This document shows, one piece after another, positions 54,341 through 64,000 of a stretch of DNA of 64,000 nucleotides (the stretch's first letter is position 1; each line of letters starts with the position of its first letter). The translations under genes and the position numbers were made by a program. Origin of the DNA: Hydrangea macrophylla (Eukaryota; Streptophyta; Magnoliopsida; Cornales; Hydrangeaceae); contig CM066994.1 in the NCBI GenBank assembly GCA_033977485.1, positions 24,396,681-24,460,680 on the forward strand, read 5' to 3'. A model generated the notes under the pieces. The model was given only the letters and a program-made list of their open reading frames with translations, did no database searches and was not told the origin of the DNA.

Positions 54341-55521
54341 TTTTATCTATGGTACTATCAATTCCAATAGTACTCTTTCGAGGCTAGTCCACCTGCAGAG
54401 TTTGAATCTCGCCAATAAAACCTTTAAATACTCTCAAATCCCACATGGGATTCACAATCTCGAAAAATTGTACTCAAAGCCCGCCCTGAAAATTTTAGAT
54501 AGCCCTATGGTTTATGAGCATTTGAGTTTTGTTCTTGATATTGCAACCCTAACGGCAATCCAATCCATCCTAAAACATGTGCCAAATCATAGATTCCAAA
54601 CAAAAGTAGTTGATACGCCCGAAATTGGCTATACTCTATGACCGAGCAGTTCTACTCAGTAAATGGTCCCTATCTCGACCAAGCTATCCACGGTTCCTTG
54701 GATAAGCGCTAGCCCGGGCAGTTCGGACTACCTGAGACTTCCCGACCGTGTATCACGGAGCTCGATTAGGGAAGCTCAGCCTCCAGGTCGGGATAGCATC
54801 GTCCAGTCATCAAATAGTTCGGGAAGAGTACATCTAACTTTTATATAGTAGAGCATCCCATACTGCTCAGCTCCAACAATCGAGTCATCACCAGGGCAGA
54901 GGCCTCCGAGTGGTTCATCCACGACCCGACCTATAGGTCGGGAAGATCGCTCAGGCACGGCTCATCACAGGGATAGCTCACTCAGGCCTCAAGCATGATC
55001 CAGAATGTCCCAGACAGTTTCCTATATAAGTTAAAAGACTAATGGAAAGTGAAAATTGTTTCCTAATCCAATTAGGAAACCCCCTTGATTTATGCCAATC
55101 AATCCTAAATCAGATTGTATTACTTAATCTGTCTAATTTCCTTGTACGAGTAGGTCTCTTGCATCTATAAAAGAGACCACTCACCCCTATAGGAAGGGAT
55201 CGACTTTTCAGTCTGCATAGCACCCCTATAGCAATCATCATCGTGCCCGGCCGACTTACAGTAGCTCCAGACTATTGTTGGTTCACCACCGATCACCGAT
55301 TTTTTACAGTATAATGAATGTGCTCAGACACACACATGGACATAGGTTCCTTCATTAACAGGGCTGAACCATATATAAACCCGGTCTCACATTATCTCCC
55401 CTATTGCTTATGTCTCCTTAATCTGCTTCAATTTATCTTGCCCAAAAATTGCATCATCAGCTTAGCGCCGTCTATAAGAAATGACAGATTTCTCAAAAAA
55501 CAAATCTCGTAGCTGATAGTC

Positions 55522-56700
55522 ATGCCTCCAAAGAAGGATAAGAAGGTTGTGCAACAGGCTAACCGGGACGTCCCACCGGCCCGGGCAGTTCTGACACCGG
55601 AGCAGATCACCGCGACTCTAGCACAGCTTCTGGAGGGCCAGCGTCAGACTCAACAGTAGATCAAAGCCCTACTGGCCCAACGGAATAATCCACCACCGGT
55701 CGGGTCATAGCCCATGAGCACAGTGCGTTGTCGGGAGCCCATTCAGACTGGACAACATGCCCGGAGGAACCCGAACTGTGTTGGAGATGCAAGGGAAGTC
55801 AACGAAAGGCGTGCTATCCAAGTAGAGAGACAAGAGCATATGACCCGGGAATCGGTCCAAGATCGCTCAATCAAGAGCTAAAGTGATTCTAGGAACACGA
55901 TCAACCAGAGTCATAGCCGAGCCCGATCCTAGAAGAGAGCACACCGCGAGGAGGAAACCTCTTCTACTGACCCGACCTATGTCCTGGATACTGGTCTGAA
56001 ATGTGTGGTGGCCCGCATCAAGGATTTAGAGAAACAGATTGATGGAATGGCCAGAAAGCTGGGCCAAAATCCCACTCAGAATCATGCCAACTCCAAATCG
56101 AGTCACCGATCTCCAGCCAGATCACGAGGTTTGCCATCCTATGCAAATTTAAACAACTTCGTCTTGATTTTTATAATGGCTCGGGAAGCCCGGTCTACCA
56201 CATCCGGACCTACAAGGCTCAGATGGCCCTGGTCACCAACACCGACGAACTACATTGCTTGGCCTTTCCTAGCACTTTGAAAAGCTCGACCGCTTAATGG
56301 TTTCGCTCCCTGAAGCCCCGATTGGTAAAGGATTTCAAAGAACTCAACAAACAATTCATTAGCCTGTTTATAGGCATGCTTGACCGGCTGTAACCTAACA
56401 CCCAGCTACTCACTATCAGACAACTGAGGGGAGAGTCATTGAAGGATTACACTAATTAGTTCAACCAAAAGAAGCTTCAAGTTTGCTACCAGAATGAGAC
56501 AATCGCCATTATAACCTTCTGCTCGGGAGTTCAACACACCAAGGGTGCCACGTCGTTTCACAGAAGCCGACCGACAGCCTTGGTTGAACTCGCAGAGAGG
56601 GTTGGGAAATACATTGACATTGAAGAATTTCTAAAGACCAAAGATCCTGGGCAAGAAAGCAACGAGCCTACAAGAAGTCAGCGGAAGTGGTACCATCCCG
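55522..56700 (+). pseudogene. Retrotransposon gag relic
   Basis: It starts MPPKKDKKVVQQANRDVPPA at 55522. After stops and frame changes it shows gag-core segments: VYHIRTYKAQMALVT, ELHCLAFPSTLKSSTA then stop then WFRSLKPR, LRGESLKDYTN then stop then FNQ, and ALVELAERVGKYIDIEEFL. At least six in-frame stops are seen. The typical next part (zinc knuckle, protease) is missing. Confidence 0.75.
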
Positions 56701-57008
56701 AGAAAAATAACATACAGAAGCCCGGCGGTTTTGGCAATTCCTTTAGTGTCCAACAGTGGTCTGAGTCCACCAGCCCGGACTCGACCTCCAGTTCACAGCG
56801 GTTAGGGTCCGGCAGCTCCGACCCGACTTCCAGTGCATAGCAGTCAGAATCCAGCAATCTCAACCTGGCCCCCAATTCACAATAGCCAGGAGTCCAAAGA
56901 TCTAGACCTGACCTCCTGTCCAAAAGCTCAAACGAGTCCAACTACAGTGGCACTTTTGCCCGATCATAGCACGAGGCTCCACGGCTTATCAGAGAGCTCC
57001 TGCAAAGA

Positions 57009-57716
57009 CCTCGGGATCATACTCGATACATCTAGAAGACCTTGGGATCACACCCGAGGCATCTAGAAGACCTCGGGATCACACCCGAGGTACCCCAAGA
57101 CCTCAGGATCACCTCCGAGGCATCAAAAGACCCTGGAACTACCAACGTTCTAGCTCGACCGCCTACAGTAATTGTTCCTATAATGCCCACCTCAACAAAA
57201 GCTTGAGGGGCAAGAGGGAATAAAAACTGCAGGAGGTTACACTGAGTATTTACAGGCCTTAGGGTTAACTAAGTGAAACCCTTAGACAACTTGAGATCCT
57301 ACAATACTCAGAGGCACCAACTCCACTTAGGTCCAAATAGACGATAGATGTTATCCTCTTAGGTTGGCCCACGATAGAGGAGTAAAATAAATCCCTAAAA
57401 TTCATACATTTTTGGGTCTCCTCTTAGGTCCAAATTGACGATAGAGGTTATCCTCTTAGGTTGGCCCACGATAGATGAGCAAAAGGACCCTAAAGCAATA
57501 TGCTTTAGGTCGGCTTTTCCAATATGGTCAAGCTCTTCTCCCAACAGTCTTGACGAAGGCTGGCTGGGCGGAAGATAACCATCCTGGGAAGTTAACATAA
57601 AAGGACCCTAAATTAATACGCTTTAGGTCCGCTTTTCCAATATGTTCAAGTTCTTATACCCAACAGTCTTGACGAAGGCTAACTAGGTAGAAGACAACCA
57701 TCCTAGGAGCTAACAT
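57009..57716. repeat. Tandem repeats inside the gag-only element
   Basis: 57009-57125: four or so units of about 31 bp (AGAAGACCTTGGGATCACAC CCGAGGCATCT). 57340-57480: two copies of a unit with CTCTTAGGTTGGCCCACGAT. 57481-57716: a duplication of about 118 bp (AAGGACCCTAAA...AACCATCCT). Non-coding. Confidence 0.75.
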
Positions 57717-58697
57717 TAACAAAAGACTCCGAATGAAGCCAAGTATCAACTCTTAGCCAATTCCCGAGCACTCATATAATGGCAAGCAGCTTCAAACAGA
57801 TTTCCAAACTTGAATTAATATAGCATCAAGCCAACCTTGGAAATGGGGGGCAACTGATACGCCCGAATTTGGCTCTACTCTATGACCGAGCGGTTCTACT
57901 CAGCAACCGGTCCCTATCCAGACCAAGCTATACACGGTTCTTTGGATAAGCGCCAGCCCAAGCGGTACGGACTACTTGAGACTTCCCAATTGTATATCAC
58001 GAAGCTCGGTCAGAGAAGCCTAGCCTACAGTCCAGGATAGCATCGTCCAGTCATTAAACAGTTCGAGAAGAGTACATCTAACTCAGTAGCACATGCTATA
58101 CTACTCAGCTCCATAAATTGAGTCATCACCAGGGTAGAGGCCTCCCGAGCGGTTCATCCACGACCCAACCAACAGGTCGGGAAGACTGTGCAGGCATGAC
58201 TCATCACAAGGATAGCTCACTCCAAGCATGATCCAGAATGTCCCAGACAGTTTTCTATACAAGTTAGAAGACTAATGGAAAGTGCAAATTGTTTCCTAAT
58301 CCAATTAGGAAACCCCCTTGATTGATGTCAATCAATCCTAAATCATATTGTATTACTTAATCTGTCTAATTTACTTCTACGAGTCGGTCTCTTGCATCTA
58401 TAAAAGAGACCACTCACCCCCATAGGAAGGGATTGAATTTTCAGTCTGCATAGCACCCCTATAGCAATCATCATCGTGCCCGGCCGACCTACGGTAGCTC
58501 CAGACTATTGTTGGTTCACCACCGGTCACTGATTTTTGATAGTATAGTGAACGTGCTCAGACACACATGTGGACGCAGGTTCCTTCATTAATAGGGCCGA
58601 ACCACATACAAACCCAGTCTCACATTATCTCACCTACTACTTCTCTCTCCTTGATCTACTTCAATTTATCTTGCCCAAAAATTGCATCATCAGTAGT

Positions 58698-60010
58698 TAA
58701 ACTAATATTTATGCAGTTGTTATCCAACTCATCCTAGATATTTGGTCCAATATATTTTATTCTCATATCTAGCTAAACCTAAGACAAATTGGTTTAAAAT
58801 AATTCAAAACTTTGCAGAAAATTATTCATGGAAATATGTATAAGTAGGGGCAAAAAAATAACCTTAGGGACACTGCTTCCAAACCTCCGTGTATTTGGCC
58901 CCCCAGGTGCAACATCCTGGTTTTCTACCTTTACCAAACCTGCCAAATTTTGAATTTCTCAATCTGCCCCTGCTCTCAGCCAGTCCCTCCCCGTCTTTTT
59001 CCATATTCAGGCGACCTCTCTAGCTTCTGCCAATTGCAGCCCGCCCTCTATGATTTCCTACACAGCCTCGATCTTTCCTACTTAACTCATGGGATTATCA
59101 GCCATCTCCCTTGCCTCTTTGTGCGTCCTTTTCTGGGCTTGAGTGTGTATGCACTCGCTAATTGCAGCTATGACCCTTTCTATTGCACAGAGATTTATGG
59201 GCAATCTTTCAGCATTGATTGGTTCCAGTTGATTAGCTTTGTGTGAATTTTGACGACCTTGTTTGTTTCTACTGTACCGTGATGTGTGGGCAATTTTTGA
59301 TGGATTTTTTTTCTTCTACTAGAATCGCTGCCCTTCTTGGTTATTATGGTTGTTGGACTTTTGGTGATATTATTAAGTCCAAGTCTAAGTTCAAGTTGGT
59401 CACTTCATAAAAGCTTTCGTGTCACAATTTATGGGACTGCTTCAACATTATCCAATTAAAATCTAGTGGATCTACTACCACATTATTTGAAATTAGGATT
59501 TGGAAAGCATATCATTACTCTTATCTTCCCTCTATAGAGGTGTGAGAGTCTTTGTAATTGTTGAGAGAATAACAAATGTCTTGCCGCTTGGTAAAGTTTA
59601 GAGTCGGGCCATAAAAGATTAACGTTTGCCATCCTTAACACCAATTGGTTTTAGGTGAGATGGTTGGTGGCTCAGATTTGACTATTATAATTTATGACTT
59701 TTTTTTTGGCCAAAGTATAATTTAGCTACAAATAAGAGAATATACAATGTAGCACTTTGGCATCCCAAAGTTTTCTCCTTCTATTTTTTTTTGGGGGTAA
59801 ATTGCACTTTTTATCCTTGTAGTTTGAGGGTCATGATACTTTCAATTTGGACATTTTCGACACTAGAGTTTTATAAGTGTGACAATTAAGTCCATTTAGG
59901 TATTTTATAATTAAAGTTAGAACCATAGTAGTTTAAAGAATTCTACTAAACTCCCCAAAAGTTTTATTAAGTTTAGTATTTTCTCTTTTCTTTGAGTACC
60001 TAAGTATTTT
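58698..60010. other. No supportable gene
   Basis: An open frame at 58950-59246 has no recognisable family. A one-ended GGGTAAATTGCACTTTTTAT MITE relic begins at about 59796. Part of the 6648-type MITE (GGGACTGCTTCAACATT...ATTACTC) lies at 59429-59520. Confidence 0.4.
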
Positions 60011-60189
60011 TTAGCACCACCTTCCATTAATCTGAAGCTCCTTAAGGGAGAAAAGCCAATAAACAAGGAAGACATTCACAAATTAGCGTACTTGAAACTA
60101 GTCATTAAAGAAACTCTGAGACTACACTCTCCTGATCTATTATCAGCAAGAGAATCAAGATAAAGCTGAAAAAATAACTAATATAAAAC

Positions 60190-60378
60190 AATAATGCTAG
60201 GTGTACACACTTTTGTACACTTTTTGACACACTTCTTTAAATGCGTGTACCCTGTGCTATGTAAATGGTGCACAAAAAATTGTGAAAAAGTGTAAAAATT
60301 CAAATAGCATAAGGTACATGCATTTAAAGTACAGTGTGTCAAAAAGTGTGTACAAAAGTGTGTACACCTAGCATTATT
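60190..60378. mobile_element. 189-bp hairpin MITE inside the P450 pseudogene
   Basis: AATAATGCTAGGTGTACACA and TGTGTACACCTAGCATTATT are perfect inverted ends. Similarity continues through TTTTTGACACAC / GTGTGTCAAAAA. Confidence 0.88.
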
Positions 60379-60659
60379 TGTTATAGAATACCCAAGAAAG
60401 CTATAATTGTTATAATTCTATGGGAAATCAATAGAGATGAAAAAACCATTGGGCTTATGCTATGTAAGTGGTGCACAAAAAATTGTGAAAAAGTATAAAA
60501 ATTCAAATAGCATAAGGTACATGCATTAAAGTACAATGTGTCAAAAAGTGTGTACAAAACTGTGTACACCTAGCATTATTGGATATAAAATACCCAAGAA
60601 AGCTATAATTGTTATAATTCTATGGGAAATCAATAGAGATGAAAAAACCATTGGGCTTA
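60254..60659. repeat. About 204-bp tandem duplication spanning MITE and P450 sequence
   Basis: Copy 1 at 60254-60457 and copy 2 at 60458-60659 both run from TGCTATGTAA(A/G)TGGTGCAC in the MITE centre to CCATTGGGCTTA in the P450 fragment, with a few differences. The duplication happened after the MITE inserted. Confidence 0.85.
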
Positions 60660-60985
60660 TTCTAATTGTTTTCAACAAGACAGGTTTGTTGGTTCTTCGG
60701 TTAGTTGCAAAAAGGGCTAATTTCGAGCACATTCCGTTTGTTGCAGGTAGAAAAATATGCCGGGGCATGTCGTTTGCTGTCGCCACTATACCATTTTGAT
60801 TGGAAAATCTTGACATGACTCAAGCTGTCAGAAAAACTATGAGGAGAATGGGATGATTTGTATTTGATTCCTATTCCAATGTCCACCTTTCTTTGCTTGA
60901 TGATATTTTTGGTGATGGAATGCACTACATGCATATATCAAATAAAATACCAGTATCTTAATTTTTGTAAAATTTTCTCTATCTA

Positions 60986-62748
60986 TGTCACGCCTCGAAA
61001 CAACAAAAATAGAGAAAAATAAATTTTCATTTTGGGTCCATAGGAAATGACGGGTGAATGTCACTAATTATCCATACCACATAGTACCAATCGACTAATG
61101 AATAAGAACAGCAACATAATCAAACTGAATATAATAACAGTTGTATCTATTGCAAACATCAGAGTGGTCCTCAGGAACCTAACAGGTCCGGAGACAACAT
61201 ATACCCAAGTGCCTGTTACCAAAAGTTCAACAGAAATAACAGAATTATAAACTGGATGTAACTTCTTCATCTCTAGCTGGTGTAAGGTTAGTCGTCAGCG
61301 TAACAGTCTTCTTCGGCATAACTAGCATTAGTGGGGCCACACTCTGCATAATCCCCTTCTAGGTAGTAGCCATCGTCGTATGCATCATCACCAGCATTAA
61401 GAGGGGCAGGATAATCTGGACGGGGAATGTCCAGGCAATAACGTCCGTCAACTTACTAAGAGCTGAGTGAATAGAAACTCACAAGGTACCAATGATATAA
61501 TGTAATAACAAGTTATGGAAGTGTATAAGATATAGTGTTACAATAGTATCTTTCTTGATTATCCCAATGTCGTATACTCAACCCTTATCATCTTGCTAAT
61601 AACAAACTCAGCACGTACTAACCCTTGGAACGGACTTGATTGTAAAACTCCTGGATACACCAATGCTCTGTCTACCGCGTCACCGAAAGTCATAGATACC
61701 ATCCATCGCGTAACACCGCAAGTCATAGAGGTCATGTACTGCGTATACCTCAAGTCATAGATAATACGTCAGTCCATCCCCGCTTTTAAGAACACATGCA
61801 CAGTCCACTGCATGGCAGGGATTTAATACTTCAAGCATCGACACATCAATTTTATTGCCATGACTTATTGTCAACTACATATTCTCAGCCACCGCAAGTC
61901 ATAGACACCTTCATTTGTCTACCGTGTTTGAGAATAACTATTTAACCAGCCACTGTATGCCATAGACACCTTCATATATCTACCACGTTTGGGAAATAGC
62001 TCTTCCCGTAATCATCCCAGAACTTAGCAAACCAACCTATCATTATACCACTAACGATTACATGACAGCCCCATTGTGGCCTAACTACTCTGATTAAAAT
62101 GAATGGATATCAAACTCATCCATGAACCGCATAGTATCAAACGTCATCATTTTAATCCATTATTCTTATTCATACTTATCTTTGTTGTCACATTATCCCT
62201 GATCAACCCATATTTGCATAATGGAAGTCATAATCGAGAATCGAACAATCGAACCCTTATATAATAAAAAAGAGGAACTAACCATGTTCTGTAATTACCA
62301 ATCAATTGGGATAAAAACTATAACAATCGATTGAGAAAAAATGACAATCGGTTGGATCCAAAACCAAGACAATCGATTGGTAACTTTGGCAATCACTTGG
62401 GGTTATAATTAATGGCAATCAATTGGAAAATATATCCAATCGATTGAGACTCAACTGATGTCAATTGATTGGGAAAAGTCCAATCGATTGGTACTTTGTC
62501 TTCCCCAGTAGATTAGTAAAACATAATATATTAACGTCTTAAGGACATATTTAATACCTCTACACATCACCAAAACTTGTAAAAATATTATATTAAATGG
62601 ACCAAGTGAGTAAAGACTCACCTAGGATGTTTTTGGCTTGGAAAACCTCAAGCTTTTTCTCTCTCCTCTTCTCTGTCTCTCTGTCTACTCTCTGTCTCTG
62701 TCTTCTTTATTCTTCTTTTGGTCATCTTCTTCTTTTTCTCAGTCCAGA

Positions 62749-62788
<40 letters not shown>

Positions 62789-63261
62789 GTGTATGTGTGT
62801 GTTTATTTGTGTGTATATATTGATATATGTATATATGGGTATATATATATGAAATCTCTCCCCCTCTCAAGAAATCTGAACCAAACAAACCCAAGGCATA
62901 AACTGAACTGGTATATATAGAAATTGAAAGTGCCATGTGTCAAACCTCGAAGCAAAGTTAAAAACTTATCTTTGCAGATGGCAGTCGATTGGAATCAGAA
63001 GCAATCGATTGGTTACAGATATTTCATGATAATCGATTGTAAGTCAAGGGAATCGATTGGTATATGCCACGTAATGAATTTATATCGGCAGGATGTCAAT
63101 CGATTGGAAAATATGGCAATCGTTTGGTATATAAAAAGTGGCAATCAATTGGAACACAAGGGCAATCGATTGGTAACCAAAATTTGCCAAATGAAGGGTA
63201 AAGGTTATACAGGTATAAATACGAAGTCTTAATATACACTCTAAAAATACAGGGTATTACA
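60986..63261 (-). repeat. Ty3/gypsy 3' LTR, about 2.3 kb
   Basis: Plus-strand TGTCACGCCTCGAAAC...GGGTATTACA, i.e. TGTAATACCC...GCGTGACA on the element strand. The neighbouring pol tail and the purine-rich GAGTGGTGGATGG (63262-63274, minus) fix the inner end. It contains the CAATCGATTG array and a (GT)n run at 62750-62812. I see no gene inside. Confidence 0.75.
62300..63180. repeat. Array of CAATCGATTG palindromes inside the gypsy LTR
   Basis: Seven perfect CAATCGATTG decamers and about ten one- or two-base variants (CAATCAATTG, CAATCGGTTG, TAATCGATTG and others) in two clusters, 62300-62500 and 62985-63180. Usually followed by G, spacing about 20-50 bp. Same design as the CAGTCGACTG array at 22820-23095. 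Confidence 0.88.
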
Positions 63262-63313
63262 CCATCCACCACTCGTTAAGGATTTCGTCCTCAAAATCGA
63301 AAACAACCAAGGT

Positions 63314-63440
63314 CTAAAACAAAAACGAAAACTTCTTGCACATCTCCAACTCTAGCTCCCATGAAGCTCCTCCTTCGTTATGATGCTCACACTGAATCTT
63401 CACCAACGGGATCTCCTTTGTTTCTGAGCTTCTTGATTCC
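63314..63440 (-). pseudogene. C-terminal end of a Ty3/gypsy pol
   Basis: Minus-strand codons ending at the TAG of 63314-63316 read EIPLVKIQCEHHNEGGASWE then LELEMCKKFSFLF, the usual tail (IPLVKV..W..HR.EEATWE..) of chromodomain-type gypsy polyproteins. A one-base insertion separates it from LRNK upstream. The rest of the internal region is missing beyond about 63440. Confidence 0.65.
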
Positions 63441-64000
63441 ATGATCGTGAAAAAATAGAAAGAAGAAAAAAACATAGTAGGAAATACACTAATACTTATA
63501 AATAAATAAAGCTTGGCTCATTTATGAAATTAATTGACATAGGGAGAATCATAACGCCTTTGTCGGCGAGAAAGTTTGGCTCAAGTCATTTTAAAAAGTT
63601 GGCTCACAAATTGGCTCATTTATCTTTTCAAGCAAGAAATCTTACCAATTAAGCTGATCTTAAGTGAGCTTGAGTAATTTGATTTTCCATACAAAATCTT
63701 CAAGTTAGTGAGCCAAGCTCAGTAAACCAACAAGGTTCAAGATATGTTTAAGCTTCACTCATACTTCTCAACAATCAATCTCAAAAGGAGTAATCCTAAT
63801 TAAATAAAGCAAATGTCTATTTTCTTATGTTAAATAGTACTACTGCTATAAGCGACTATCCATTTTCTCAAAACTCAAACTCAAACGGACTAGTTCTAAA
63901 AAAAAATGCCAAGTAAACCAACGAGGTTGAAAAACGCTCAAACTTTGCTCATTTTTTTTTATCAAAAATCTATCTCATACAAGCCTCAAGCTGAATAGTT
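63441..64000. other. No feature seen
   Basis: AT-rich sequence. Phrases such as CTTAAGTGAGCTTGAGTAATTT and GTAAACCAACGAGGTT resemble 49030-49120, which suggests a dispersed repeat. Confidence 0.35.

Larger units (their letters stand above)
54611..58692 (+). mobile_element. Gag-only LTR retrotransposon (TR-GAG-like), about 4.1 kb
   Basis: LTRs of 849 bp (54611-55459) and 838 bp (57855-58692), both TGATACGCCCGAA...TTGCATCATCA, diverged by scattered substitutions and indels. TSD GTAGT (54606-54610, 58693-58697). After the left LTR lies TTAGCGCCGTCTATAAGAA, close to the TGGCGCCGT-type primer site of Tat/Athila-like gypsy elements. PPT AAATGGGGGGCAAC precedes the right LTR. The 2.4-kb interior has only a gag relic and repeats; no protease, integrase or RT. 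Confidence 0.88.
60020..60900 (+). pseudogene. Cytochrome P450 exon-2 pseudogene (CYP71D-like)
   Basis: Pieces in gene order: EDIHKLAYLKLVIKETLRLH (K-helix, about 60070-60130), a MITE, IPKKAIIVIILWEINRDEKT (twice because of a local duplication), FEHIPFVAGRKICRGMSF (heme loop, about 60720-60775, with Cys kept but FG changed to FV and CPG to CRG), then LDMTQAVRKTMRRMG. Frame changes and stops separate them. It matches exon 2 of the gene at 11365. The I-helix and exon 1 are absent. Confidence 0.85.

Noticed and set aside
58950..59246. 98-codon open frame
   Set aside because: No recognisable motif, no splice context, and flanked by repeat relics.
62597..62936. Overlapping frames around (GT)n at 62750-62812
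   Set aside because: Microsatellite translations inside a gypsy LTR.

Overview
This is plant nuclear DNA, almost certainly from a eudicot. It is AT-rich and gene-poor, and it holds one intact two-exon cytochrome P450 of the CYP71 clan surrounded by plant-type Ty1/copia and Ty3/gypsy retrotransposons, TRIM elements, Mutator-like and Harbinger-like DNA elements, MITEs and microsatellites. The species cannot be named from the sequence. I saw no tRNA, rRNA or CRISPR locus.

Layout. 1-1654 (-): Mutator-like transposase pseudogene running off the left edge, with 79-bp tandem repeats upstream. 2400-7140: low-complexity DNA, several MITEs with clear target-site duplications (TSDs), and copies of the P450 5' flank ending in a truncated P450 first exon at 7091. 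7140-11364: flank duplicated again at 29110-36350. 11365-14084 (+): intact CYP71D-like P450. 14239-18686 (+): a composite in which the LTRs and internal region of a 343-bp TRIM enclose a gag-less copia internal region plus one copia LTR. 19609-24781 (-): dead Ty3/gypsy copy, inserted in a copia copy (24782-27960, -). 29392-34571 (-): young copia element with identical 163-bp LTRs and one 1477-codon ORF. 35017-35800: insertion with a 9-bp TSD. 36397-37420 (-): pentatricopeptide-repeat pseudogene. 40169-46757: hairpin MITE, a P450 3' relic, a Harbinger-like element and a large inverted-repeat element. 47638-48304: two TRIMs in tandem. 49543-54340: Harbinger-like element and three hairpin elements, one 1.2 kb. 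54611-58692: gag-only LTR element. 60020-60900: P450 pseudogene broken by a MITE and a local duplication. 60986-63440: gypsy 3' LTR with the end of its pol.

How the parts relate. The host-gene content is a decayed P450 cluster: one intact gene, a 5' fragment, an exon-2 pseudogene and a possible 3' relic, spread by segmental duplication and then loaded with insertions. Comparing the duplicated flanks gives empty sites that confirm several insertions. Most of the LTR elements with a visible primer site use the initiator-Met tRNA sequence TGGTATCAGAGC, and that shared 12-mer is exactly where the TRIM/copia composite is joined. The composite is the strongest candidate here for something new.
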